From: Salinarimonas soli
GTDB lineage: Bacteria; Pseudomonadota; Alphaproteobacteria; Rhizobiales; Beijerinckiaceae
Length of the DNA stretch: 64,000 bases
Reading direction: 5' to 3'
Assembly: GCF_008386575.1 (NCBI RefSeq)
Contig: NZ_VUOA01000005.1
Location: forward strand, 176,675 to 240,674
Below are positions 27,308 to 35,250 of the stretch, piece by piece. Position 1 is the first letter of the stretch; every line of letters starts with the position of its first letter. Under the pieces are notes generated by a model. That model saw only the letters and a program-made list of their open reading frames with translations, had not been told where the DNA came from and did no database searches. The position numbers and the translations under genes were made by a program.

Positions 27308-27589
27308 TCAGGCGGCCTCGGCCACCGGAGCTGCTTCGGGAGCGGCGTCCATGGCGCGCATGTAGACGTCGAGAAGGGTCTCGTGCTCGTCGCGCTCCTC
27401 TTGGTCCTGCTTGCGCAGCTTGATGATCTCCTTGAGGATCTTGACGTCGTAGCCCTCGCCCTTGGCCTCGGAGAACACCTCCTTCTTCTGCTCGTTCAGC
27501 TCGGCGATCTCCTGCTCGAGCTGCTCGACGCGCTCCACGAAGGAGCGGACGCGGTTTCCGGCAATGCCGATTTCGTCAGACACGATCAT
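27308..27589 (-). CDS. gapR: DUF2312 nucleoid protein, GapR-type
   Basis: 93 residues. The DUF2312 core (RVRSFVERVEQLEQEIAEL, then KKEVFSEAKGEGYDVKILKEI and KLRKQDQEERDEHETLLDVYM) is the conserved alpha-helical, highly charged region of GapR from Caulobacter. GapR forms tetramers that encircle over-twisted AT-rich DNA and stimulate topoisomerases. The Ala/Pro-rich tail (after about residue 82) is not conserved. GGGAGAA precedes the ATG. The next gene (psuK) is divergent across a 155-base gap. Confidence 0.87.
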   Translation of the reverse strand: MIVSDEIGIAGNRVRSFVERVEQLEQEIAELNEQKKEVFSEAKGEGYDVKILKEIIKLRKQDQEERDEHETLLDVYMRAMDAAPEAAPVAEAA

Positions 27590-27744
27590 TTCTCCCTGGA
27601 TGCGGGAGGAGGAACGTCGTCGACGAAGGTAAGCGCCACCTTAACGCGGAGCATCGAATTGAGGCGCGAAGCGCGCCGAACCCGCATGGACCGGCCGGCG
27701 CGAAGGCGCGTATATGGGCGCCCGGCAGGGGCGGGGAGGGCGGA

Positions 27745-28668
27745 TTGAGCGTGGACGGCCTCGTCCTCTGCATCGGCGGCGCGACGGTGGACCGGCTCTA
27801 CCGTGCGGCCGATGAACTCGTGCCCGGCACCTCCAATCCGGTCGTTTCGTCCCGCGCGTTCGGCGGCGTCGCCCGCAATGTGGCCGAGACCCTAGCCCGG
27901 CTCGGCACCCCGGTCGCCCTGGTGTCGGTCGTGGGTGCCGATGAGAACGGCCGCGCCATCCGCGATCATCTCGCGGTGCTCGGTGTCGATGTCGGGTTCT
28001 TGCGTGAGATCCCCGGTGCAAGGACGGCCGAGTACGTCGCCGTCACCGGTCCCTCCGGCGATCTCGCCTTCGGCTTGGCTGACATGGCGATCCTCGATCG
28101 CCTCGGCCCCGGGACAGTCGAGGATGCGCGTTGCGCGACGGCCGCCCTCATGGTCATGGATTGCAACCTGCCGGCATCCACGTTGCGGGAGTTCCTCGCG
28201 CGACGGCGCGCCGGACACGGGCCGCCCGTCGCGGTGGATGCCGTATCCGTCGCCAAGGTCATGCGCCTGCCGAAGCAGTTGGGTGGGGTTGACGTGCTCT
28301 TTCTCAATCTGGATGAGGCCCGCGCGGCGCTGGGCGCGACGCTCCCGGCCGAGGACGCGGTTGGGGCCTTGCTGGCCCGGGGCGCCCGCGCGGTCGTGCT
28401 CACCCGCGGCCCGTCGGGCCTGCTCGTCGCTGACGAGCGGGGCGTCGAAGCCATGCCCGCTGTCCCCGTGGGGGCCGTCGCGGACGTGACGGGAGCGGGC
28501 GATGCCCTGGTCGGCGCGACGGCGATGGGCCTTGCCCGCGGCGAAGACCTGCGGGTAGCGCTGCGCGCCGGGCTCGCCGCAGCCGCGTTGGCCCTCGAGC
28601 GCCCCGGCGGCGTTCGCCCGGACCTCGGCCCGGCCCTCCTGGCCGCCGGCATAAAGCAGATGCCGTGA
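27745..28668 (+). CDS. psuK: Pseudouridine kinase (PfkB family)
   Basis: 307 residues starting with TTG 27745; GGGGAGGG at 27733-27740 just upstream decides this start. It has the PfkB N-terminal GGATVDRLYR and the C-terminal signature VTGAGDALVGATAM with the catalytic Asp. Its assignment to pseudouridine rather than ribose or fructose rests on the neighbouring psuG, 22 bases downstream, which uses its product. It phosphorylates pseudouridine from RNA turnover to pseudouridine 5'-phosphate in the cytoplasm. Confidence 0.88.
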   Translation: MSVDGLVLCIGGATVDRLYRAADELVPGTSNPVVSSRAFGGVARNVAETLARLGTPVALVSVVGADENGRAIRDHLAVLGVDVGFLREIPGARTAEYVAVTGPSGDLAFGLADMAILDRLGPGTVEDARCATAALMVMDCNLPASTLREFLARRRAGHGPPVAVDAVSVAKVMRLPKQLGGVDVLFLNLDEARAALGATLPAEDAVGALLARGARAVVLTRGPSGLLVADERGVEAMPAVPVGAVADVTGAGDALVGATAMGLARGEDLRVALRAGLAAAALALERPGGVRPDLGPALLAAGIKQMP

Positions 28669-28690
28669 CCGAAACGCTGTGAGAACGCCC

Positions 28691-29620
28691 ATGTCCCCGA
28701 CGATTCCCCTCGACGTCACCCCGGAGGTCGCCTCGGCCCTTGCCGCTGGCGCACCCGTCGTCGCGCTCGAGTCGACCATTGTGACCCACGGCATGCCTCA
28801 TCCGCAGAACGTCGCGACCGCCCGTGAAGTTGAGGCGGAGGTGCGCCGGGAGGGTGCCGTGCCGGCGACCATCGCGGTGGTGGACGGCCGCATCCGCGTC
28901 GGTCTGCCGGACGAGGTGCTCGACTGGCTCGGGACCGCGACGGACATCCTCAAGCTCAGCCGCGCCGATCTGCCCTTTGCGATCGCGGCAAGGCGTCACG
29001 GCTCGACCACGGTGGCGGCGACGATGATCTGCGCGCACCTCGCCGGGATCCAGGTTTTCGCGACGGGCGGGATCGGGGGCGTCCACCGGGGCGTCGAGGT
29101 GACGCTCGACATCTCGGCCGACCTCGACGAGCTCGCCCGCACCCCCGTCGCCGTGATCTGCGCCGGCGCCAAGGCGATCCTCGATCTGCCCCGCACCCTC
29201 GAATATCTGGAGACCCGCGGGGTTCCCGTGGTGGGCTATGGGACTGATGAGTTCCCGGCCTTCTGGAGCCGCAAGAGCGGACTGCCCGTGCCCATGAGGC
29301 TGGATGGTGCGGACGCCTTGGCGGACTTCATCCAGGTCAAGGCGGCTCTCGGACTGGAGGGCGGGGTCCTCGTGGCCAATCCGGTCCCGCACGACGCGGA
29401 AATCCCGGCGGCCGAGATCCGCGCGCATATCGAGGCGGCGGTCGCGGAGGCGGTCGCCAGCAGTGTGACGGGCAAGGCGGTCACGCCGTTCCTGCTCAGG
29501 CGTCTCGTCGAGCTCACGGAAGGTCGGAGCCTCGCGACGAACATCGTGTTGGTGAAGAACAATGCCTCTGTCGCCGCGAAGCTCGCGGTCGCGCTGAGCC
29601 GTGGGAGCCCGGCCTCGTAG
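28691..29620 (+). CDS. psuG: Pseudouridine-5'-phosphate glycosidase
   Basis: 309 residues from ATG 28691. Family landmarks are VVALESTIVTHGMPHPQN (the catalytic Glu region), FATGGIGGVHRG and SADLDELARTPVAVICAGAK with the lysine that forms the Schiff base in PsuG. It cleaves the C-C glycosidic bond to give uracil and ribose 5-phosphate, so its product uracil feeds the reductive pathway encoded at 5-17 kb. No pseudouridine permease gene is next to the pair. Confidence 0.93.
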   Translation: MSPTIPLDVTPEVASALAAGAPVVALESTIVTHGMPHPQNVATAREVEAEVRREGAVPATIAVVDGRIRVGLPDEVLDWLGTATDILKLSRADLPFAIAARRHGSTTVAATMICAHLAGIQVFATGGIGGVHRGVEVTLDISADLDELARTPVAVICAGAKAILDLPRTLEYLETRGVPVVGYGTDEFPAFWSRKSGLPVPMRLDGADALADFIQVKAALGLEGGVLVANPVPHDAEIPAAEIRAHIEAAVAEAVASSVTGKAVTPFLLRRLVELTEGRSLATNIVLVKNNASVAAKLAVALSRGSPAS

Positions 29621-29621
29621 G

Positions 29622-29918
29622 TCAGCTGCCCTGCCGGCGCCGAGCCGGCAGAAGATACCAGGCCGCGAGACCGGTAGCGACCGCAGCACCGATGACGGCG
29701 AGATTCGTCACATCGGCTCTCGTGGGCGCGTAGCGATCGGTCATCAGGCCGCGCACATGAGGCTCATCGGCATGATCGACATAGGTCCCGACGCTCCACC
29801 GTCCGTCGGCATCCTCGATCCTGTCGATCCGCTCTCGCGCGATGCCCGCGAATTCCAAGCGAGCCATCGCCAGTTCGGCTTCGCCCTGCGTCGAAAAATG
29901 CGTCCAGACCGTCGGCAT
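29622..29918 (-). CDS. Small stress-type protein with C-terminal membrane helix
   Basis: 98 residues. The N-terminal 55 residues (TVWTHFSTQGEAELAMARLE, GIARERIDRI) resemble the beta-alpha-beta unit of the general-stress-protein 17M/YflT group. A predicted helix (VTNLAVIGAAVATGLAAWYLLP) spans the C-terminus, followed by RRR. The stop lies 1 base from the convergent psuG stop. The family link is a loose resemblance; function is unknown. Confidence 0.6.
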   Translation of the reverse strand: MPTVWTHFSTQGEAELAMARLEFAGIARERIDRIEDADGRWSVGTYVDHADEPHVRGLMTDRYAPTRADVTNLAVIGAAVATGLAAWYLLPARRRQGS

Positions 29919-30027
29919 GATGACGCCTCCTCGCTGTAGCGGGAAGTCGGAGCGGGCAGGCCGGGTTCCCCCGCTGGGCGGCGACGGCGCGCCAACGGAC
30001 TGAAAGCGCTCGCCCGCGCCGCTCGCC

Positions 30028-31071
30028 TCAGGTGACGGGTTCGAGCCCGGGCGCCACGCGCTCCCGCCAGCTCTCCCGCACGAGCTCCGGGTCGAGCCCC
30101 TGGACGATGAACACGATGCAGGATCGCCGCGCCGAGCCGGACCAGCCGGGGAGCTGGACCGGCGGATGGAAGACGTGATGGACGCCGTGGATCGCGACCG
30201 GAGCCGCTTCGCCGCGCAAATCGAGGATCCCTTTCACCCGCAACAAATGCGCCCCGTGCCACTGCCGCAGGGCCGCGAGCCAGGCCGACACCGCGTGCTA
30301 ATCGAGCGGCGCGTCGGCTGCGACGCTGAAGGCCGCGATCCCGGAATCATGCCGATGGTGGGTGTGCCTGTGGTGGTGATAGGCCTCCTCGTTGAGCCAG
30401 CGGCGGGCGTCGACGGATTTCCGCTCGGGATCGAACAGCGCCGCCCCGAACAGCCGCTCGGATTCCACGATGCCGTGGGCGACGGCTTCCCGGCTCGCGC
30501 CGGGGTTGAGCGCGGCAAGCCGGTCTTCAAGGCTTGCGAGCGCCTCCGCGTCGGCGAGATCGGTCTTCGTGATGAAGATCCGGTCGGCGATGGCGGCCTG
30601 CTTCACGGCCTCGGGATGGGCATCGAGCTGCGCCCCGCCATTCACGGCGTCGACGGTCGCGACGATGCTGTCGAGGCGCACGAAGCGGCTGATCAGCGGG
30701 TTGTTGAGCAGCGTCTGCACGATGGGGGCCGGGTCGGCGAGGCCCGTGGTCTCGACGATCACCCGGCGGAACGGCGGCACCTCGCCGCGGTCGCGCCGCG
30801 CCAGCAGGTCGCGCAGGGTCGCCTCGAGATCGCTTCGCAGAGTGCAGCAGACGCAGCCGCTGGAGAGCACCGCGACCTCGCCGTCGATGGCCTCGATCAG
30901 CAGGTGGTCGAGCCCGACCTCGCCGAACTCGTTGATGATCACCGCCGAATCGGCCAGCTCCGGCTGCCGGAGCAGATGGTTCAGCATCGTCGTCTTCCCC
31001 GAGCCGAGGAAGCCCGTGATCACGGACACGGGCGTGCGCTCGCTGGACCGATCGGGTTCGAACAGGCTCAC
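30028..31071 (-). pseudogene. CobW-family zinc-type GTPase gene with in-frame amber codon
   Basis: From GTG 31071 (GGAGG 7 bases upstream) the frame encodes a COG0523 GTPase: Walker A GFLGSGKTT (residues 20-28), metal motif CVCC (73-76), base-specificity TKTD and a His-rich HHHRHTHHRHD loop. It stops at TAG 30298-30300, codon 258. The same frame then resumes without any shift: HAVSAWLAALRQWHGAHLLRVKGI up to the normal end at 30028. Homologues carry Trp at the stop position (LDWxxxSAWL), so TGG probably became TAG. The C-terminal CobW_C domain is therefore cut off unless the codon is read through or is a sequencing error. Confidence 0.85.
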
Positions 31072-31192
31072 GGCGCTCCTCCTTCGGATGGCTGCGGGTT
31101 TGAGTCTGGACGAGAATCCTAGCACGTGGGACCATCCCGGCCAGGCCCATGAATCGGCCCTCGCGAGCCGATGCCGGAGGAGGGAACGCGCC

Positions 31193-32296
31193 ATGGACGA
31201 GAACAAGCAAGCTCATTCCGACGCACCGGTCGACGCTCCCGCCCTGGAGCGCCGCGACTTCCTCAAGACGGCGGGACTCCTCGGCGTGGGCGGCGTGGCC
31301 GGCGCCGCGCATGGGAAGTTCGGGCTTGCTCCCGTGATGCCCGCCCAGGCCCAGGCCGCGGCGCCCAACCCTGCTCCCCCACGGATGGCCGAAACGCCGT
31401 GGTGGCCCTCGAAATGGGGTGCGAACGACGAGGCAGGAGCCTCCAACCACATCACGCCCGAGAAGGTGCTGGAAGCCGTCCGCTCGATCCGGGACGGCAG
31501 GATATACAAGCTCGGCCGCGATTACGAGGCCGCCATGCCGCTGTTCGGCACCCGCGCCTTCGCGTTGCGGATCCCCGGTGCCCCGACGGGCGGACCCTTC
31601 GGCGAGAACAAGCTCGTCTACAATGACGAGTTCCTGGCCACCGAGATTGGGCAGGTCGGCACGCAGTTCGACGGCCTGGGGCACATCGGGATCCAGATGG
31701 GCCGGGACGGCGACAAGAGCGAGATGCGCTTCTACAACGGCGTCACCGGCGCCGAGATGCTCGACGCGAACGGGCTGAAGAAGAACGGCGTCGAGAAGAT
31801 CAAGCCACTCTTCACCCGCGGCCACCTCGTCGACATCCAAGCCGTACGCGGCAGGATGCTCGACGCGGGCGAGGAGATCAGCCTCGCGGACGTCCGGGCC
31901 GCCCTTCAGCGCCAAAACATGCAGGAGAGCGACATCCGTCCTGGCGATGCGATCTTCTTCCACACGGGCTGGGGCTCGCTGTGGATGAAGAACAACGACC
32001 GGTACAATTCCGGCGAGCCCGGAATCGGCCTTGAGGTCGCCCGCTGGGTGATCGAGCGCGATCTGTGCCTCACAGGCGCCGACACCTGGGCCGTCGAGGT
32101 GGTGCCGAACCCCGACAAGAACCTCGCCTTCGTGGTCCATGCCGAACTGCAAACGAAACACGGGATCCACAACCACGAGAACCTCGTGTTCGATCAACTC
32201 CTCGCGGACCGGAAGTACCAGTTCGTCTATATCTTCGCGCCAACCCCCATCAAGGGCGCCACCGGCTCGAGCGGCTGCCCCATCGCGGTGACCTGA
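31193..32296 (+). CDS. Tat-exported cyclase-family protein (kynurenine-formamidase-like)
   Basis: 367 residues from ATG 31193 behind GGAGGAGG. The N-terminus has a Tat signal (ERRDFLKTAGLLGVGGVAG). The following cyclase domain contains IGQVGTQFDGLGHIG (about 145-159). In kynurenine formamidases this motif is HxGTHxD; here Gln replaces the motif histidines, whereas the aspartate and a following His remain. Later DAIFFHTGW and FVVHAELQTKHGIHNHENL are typical of this long bacterial subgroup. It is predicted to be a periplasmic hydrolase of an unknown lactone, amide or ring substrate, possibly linked to the GntR-controlled genes downstream. Confidence 0.8.
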   Translation: MDENKQAHSDAPVDAPALERRDFLKTAGLLGVGGVAGAAHGKFGLAPVMPAQAQAAAPNPAPPRMAETPWWPSKWGANDEAGASNHITPEKVLEAVRSIRDGRIYKLGRDYEAAMPLFGTRAFALRIPGAPTGGPFGENKLVYNDEFLATEIGQVGTQFDGLGHIGIQMGRDGDKSEMRFYNGVTGAEMLDANGLKKNGVEKIKPLFTRGHLVDIQAVRGRMLDAGEEISLADVRAALQRQNMQESDIRPGDAIFFHTGWGSLWMKNNDRYNSGEPGIGLEVARWVIERDLCLTGADTWAVEVVPNPDKNLAFVVHAELQTKHGIHNHENLVFDQLLADRKYQFVYIFAPTPIKGATGSSGCPIAVT

Positions 32297-32319
32297 GAGC
32301 GGGCAGGGGCTCCGACGCT

Positions 32320-33012
32320 TTAAAGCTCGATCCCAAGGCGGGCGGCGGCCATGCCGATGTGACGGCGCATCTGCATCGCGGCGCCGTCGGCGTCGCGCGC
32401 CTCGCAGCACGCCAGGAGAGATTCGTGTTCCGCCACCGTGGCGTCGAGCCCGGCGCCACGGACCATCGGGAGCTTCTGGCTTTCCACCATCATCTCCCGC
32501 ACGGGCGCGTACATCGCCTGGATGATCGGATTGCCGCACGCCCCGATGATGAGGTCGTGGAACGCGCTGTCGGCGGCTGCCATGCCGGCGATGTCGCCCG
32601 CCCCGGCTGCCTCCTCCAGAGCGTGCACGCTCGACGCAAGCGCACTCAGCTCGGCTTCGCTCAAGGTCATGGCGGCCCGAGCCGCCGCGAAGCTCTCGAT
32701 GCAGATGCGTGCTTCGTAGACGTCGCGCGGCGTGCAACCCTCGAAGCGCCACGCGGTCGGATCGCCGCCGCGCGTCGCGACGAAGATCCCGCGGCCGGGC
32801 TGTACCGACACGTAGCCGCGTGATTCGAGGGCACTCAGCGCTTGGCGTATCGAGGACCGGGAAATCCCGAGGCGCTGCGCCAGAACCCGCTCCGAGGGGA
32901 GGCGGTCGCCGGCCCGAAGCGCCTGCGTTTCGATCACCCCGATGAGATATTGGGCAACCCCCTGGGGCACCGGCTGACGGTTGGCGGTGAACGGTGCAAG
33001 CTGCGGCTTCAT
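32320..33012 (-). CDS. GntR-family regulator, FadR subfamily
   Basis: 230 residues from ATG 33012 (ATG 33027 is an alternative). The winged helix is clear at LPSERVLAQRLGISRSSIRQALSALESRGYV. The C-terminal FCD-type helical domain includes DVYEARICIESFAAARAA, SAFHDLIIGACGN and EHESLLACCEARD, with the Asp/His residues that often bind a metal and a carboxylic ligand. It is divergent from the amino-acid ABC genes, and two GGTNNNACC boxes lie in the shared promoter. It is probably the repressor of that unit. Confidence 0.88.
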   Translation of the reverse strand: MKPQLAPFTANRQPVPQGVAQYLIGVIETQALRAGDRLPSERVLAQRLGISRSSIRQALSALESRGYVSVQPGRGIFVATRGGDPTAWRFEGCTPRDVYEARICIESFAAARAAMTLSEAELSALASSVHALEEAAGAGDIAGMAAADSAFHDLIIGACGNPIIQAMYAPVREMMVESQKLPMVRGAGLDATVAEHESLLACCEARDADGAAMQMRRHIGMAAARLGIEL

Positions 33013-33070
33013 AAGGCGTTCTCGCATCGGATCGTCGCTTGACGCGGCCCAGTTCGGGTCTCACCCTAGT

Positions 33071-33092
33071 CTGGTCGAACCGGTCGGACCAG
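33071..33092. promoter_or_regulatory. Putative operator: two abutting GGTNNNACC boxes
   Basis: GGTCGAACC at 33073-33081 is followed with no gap by GGTCGGACC at 33082-33090. Both fit the GGTNNNACC half-site pair typical of FadR-type GntR regulators. The 22 bases 33071-33092, starting CTGGTC and ending GACCAG, form an imperfect palindrome (18 of 22 positions). The site lies between the divergent regulator gene (start 33012) and the binding-protein gene (start 33157), well placed to control both. Confidence 0.65.
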
Positions 33093-33156
33093 TACCGTCG
33101 CGGCCCGCCTCTGGTGACAGAGCGGTCGGCCCACCGAACAGCACAGCGGGGACCCT

Positions 33157-33963
33157 ATGATCCGTCATCTGAAGCGCACCTTTACCCGGGCCGTGGCCCT
33201 CGCGGCCGTCCTTGTGGCGGCCACGTCCGCTTCGGCCCAGCAGCCCATCCGGGTCGGAGCGAATATCGGCAACGTGCCGTGGGAGTTCCAGAACGAGAAG
33301 GGCGAGAACGTCGGCTTCGAGATCGACCTCATGACCGAGGTGGGCAAGCGCCTGAAGCGCCCCGTCGCGATCGTCAACATCCCCTTCCAGGGCCTCTTCG
33401 CCGCCGTGCAGTCCGGGCAGATCGATGCCGCGGTCTCCTCGATCACGATCACGCAGAAGCGGCTGGAGAGCGTCTCCTTCGCGCAGCCCTATTACGACAG
33501 CGACCAGTCGCTGACCGTCACGAAGGCGAGCGGCATCAAGGCGCTGGAGGGCATGGCCGGCAAGACGGTGGGCGTCGACACGGGCTCGACCGGCGACATG
33601 TGGGCTACCCAGAACAAGGACAAGTACAAGTTCGGGGACATCCGCCGCTTCGAGGGCCTCAACCCCGCCATGCTCGACCTCGCGGCGGGCCGGCTCGACG
33701 GCTACATCTCGGACATCCCGGCGCTGCAATATTACGCGAAGGACAAGCCGCAATTCGAGGTGATCCAGCGCATCCCGACGGGCGAGCAATATTCCGTCAT
33801 GTTCGCCAAGGACGCCCCGCTCGCAAAGCAGGTGAACGAGGTCGTCACCGAGATGAAGACCGACGGGACCATGGCCAAGCTGCACGAGAAGTGGTTTGGC
33901 AAAGCCCCCGAGGCCGAGACGAGCACGGCGAAGGTGATGCCGATGCCAGCGCCGAAGAGCTGA
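33157..33963 (+). CDS. Amino-acid ABC transporter substrate-binding protein
   Basis: 268 residues. A signal peptide ends ATSASA before QQPIRVG. The mature protein is a classical family-3 binding protein: ENVGFEIDLMTEVGKRLKR, then SGQIDAAVSSITITQKRLES, followed by FAQPYYDSDQSLTV and GVDTGSTGDMWA. The C-terminus is KLHEKWFGKAP. These motifs place it with polar/basic amino-acid or glutamine binders. It starts the GntR-controlled unit; a strong hairpin separates it from the permease gene. Confidence 0.9.
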   Translation: MIRHLKRTFTRAVALAAVLVAATSASAQQPIRVGANIGNVPWEFQNEKGENVGFEIDLMTEVGKRLKRPVAIVNIPFQGLFAAVQSGQIDAAVSSITITQKRLESVSFAQPYYDSDQSLTVTKASGIKALEGMAGKTVGVDTGSTGDMWATQNKDKYKFGDIRRFEGLNPAMLDLAAGRLDGYISDIPALQYYAKDKPQFEVIQRIPTGEQYSVMFAKDAPLAKQVNEVVTEMKTDGTMAKLHEKWFGKAPEAETSTAKVMPMPAPKS

Positions 33964-33970
33964 ACCCGAA

Positions 33971-34006
33971 GGTCGGCCCGGCAGCGCCGCCGGCGCCGGG
34001 CCGACC
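33971..34006. repeat. Strong intercistronic hairpin between binding-protein and permease genes
   Basis: A perfect 12-bp stem, GGTCGGCCCGGC (33971-33982) with GCCGGGCCGACC (33995-34006), around a 12-nt loop, starts 7 bases after the binding-protein stop. There is no T-run. Such a structure usually protects the upstream mRNA and allows more binding protein than permease to be made. Confidence 0.6.
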
Positions 34007-34056
34007 CTCATCAGGATCGACGTCATCACAGGCCAGACAGCGCGTTCGCAGGCGGC

Positions 34057-34728
34057 ATGAGCATCTTCGACACCTTCCTCAACCAGCGTGTCTTCCTTCA
34101 GACCCTGCCGCTTCTCCTTATGGGCCTGAGCACGACGGTGCTCCTCGGCGCGGTGAGCATCGTCCTGGGGCTTGCAGGCGGCCTCCTCCTTGCCCTGACC
34201 AGGCTCTACGCCCGCACACCGTTCCGCCAGCTCGCGATCGCGTTCATCGACGTCTTCCGCGCGATCCCGCTTCTGGTGCTGCTCGTCGTCGTCTATTACG
34301 CCCTGCCGTTCCTCGGGATCCGCCTCACGCCCTTCGCGGCCGCGGCGAGCTCGCTCTCCCTCGTCGCGAGCGCCTACTCGGCGGAGATCTTCCGGGCGGG
34401 CATCGAGGCCGTGCCGAAGGGCCAGTCGGAGGCCGCGAAGGCGCTCGGGCTTCGTGCCTGGACCACGATGGCGAAGGTGGTGCTGCCGCAGGCGATCCGG
34501 ATCGTCATCCCGCCGATCACGTCGAACTCCATCAACGTCCTCAAGGACACGGCGCTCGCCTCGGTCGTGGCGATGCCGGATCTCCTGAAGCAGGCGACGC
34601 AGGCGCAGGCCCTCTCTGCCAACCCGACGCCGCTCCTCGCCGCGGCTGGGATCTACCTCCTGATGCTTCTGCCCCTCGTGCGCGCCGTCGGCGTCCTCGA
34701 GGCGCGGTGGGCCGCCCAGAGGCGTTAG
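34057..34728 (+). CDS. Amino-acid ABC transporter permease (HisM/GlnP type)
   Basis: 223 residues with about five membrane helices. The HisM-family landmarks are FIDVFRAIPLLVLLVVVYYALP, AYSAEIFRAGIEAVPKGQSEAAKALG (the EAA loop, residues about 108-133) and SNSINVLKDTALASVVAMPDL. It forms the pore with the preceding binding protein. No ATPase or second permease follows; a homodimer is possible, but an ATPase must come from elsewhere. It ends 4 bases before the ureidoglycolate-lyase-family gene. Confidence 0.88.
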   Translation: MSIFDTFLNQRVFLQTLPLLLMGLSTTVLLGAVSIVLGLAGGLLLALTRLYARTPFRQLAIAFIDVFRAIPLLVLLVVVYYALPFLGIRLTPFAAAASSLSLVASAYSAEIFRAGIEAVPKGQSEAAKALGLRAWTTMAKVVLPQAIRIVIPPITSNSINVLKDTALASVVAMPDLLKQATQAQALSANPTPLLAAAGIYLLMLLPLVRAVGVLEARWAAQRR

Positions 34729-34732
34729 GCGG

Positions 34733-35233
34733 ATGTCCGTCCAGCTGGTTTCGCAGCCTCTCACCCGAGAGGCCTTCGCGCCGTTCGGCGACGTGGTGCG
34801 CGTCCCAGGACAGCGCAGCCGCCCCGTCAACGAGGGCCGAGCCTGGCGCCATGACGGGCTCGCGGCGCTCGCCCATGCGCCGCGCGCCCTTCACCCCACC
34901 GTGGCGCTCTACGACGTCGAGGCCTCGGCGTTGCCGTTCGCCACGGCTCTCTTCGAACGGCATCCCTGGTCGAGCCAGCTCTTCCTGCCGATGCGGGCCG
35001 AGACCTATCTCGTGGTCGTCGCGCCCGACCGTGCCGGCGCACCGGACCCATCCGCGGCGTGCGCTTTTCTGGCCGGATCGGAGACGGGGGTGCACTACCG
35101 GCCCGGCGTGTGGCACGTTCCCTTGATCGCGATCGGCGCCCCCGCGCTCCTCGCCATGTTCATCTTCGAGACGGACGACGCCGACGACACCGAGGAAGCC
35201 CGTCTCTCCACCCCCCTCACCATCAGCGCGTGA
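34733..35233 (+). CDS. Ureidoglycolate lyase-family protein (AllA-like)
   Basis: 166 residues, the usual length for the family. It opens LTREAFAPFGDVV and has RPVNEGRAWRHDGLA, HPWSSQLFLPM and then GVHYRPGVWHVPL, which match the cupin barrel of AllA. AllA releases urea from ureidoglycolate to give glyoxylate. No allantoin-pathway genes (allB, allC, allD) are nearby, so the real substrate here could be another ureido or carbamoyl acid. It is translated just after the permease and 17 bases before the class-V aminotransferase. Confidence 0.82.
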   Translation: MSVQLVSQPLTREAFAPFGDVVRVPGQRSRPVNEGRAWRHDGLAALAHAPRALHPTVALYDVEASALPFATALFERHPWSSQLFLPMRAETYLVVVAPDRAGAPDPSAACAFLAGSETGVHYRPGVWHVPLIAIGAPALLAMFIFETDDADDTEEARLSTPLTISA

Positions 35234-35250
35234 CCGCAAGGACGATCCCC

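Noticed and set aside
31040-31072. GGTTCGA-like sequence suggesting a tRNA T-loop
   Set aside because: It is within the cobW coding start; no acceptor stem or anticodon arm surrounds it. No tRNA was found in the window.
30392-31192. Long N-terminal extension of the cyclase frame
   Set aside because: It covers the minus-strand CobW gene. The Tat signal and GGAGGAGG fix the start at 31193.
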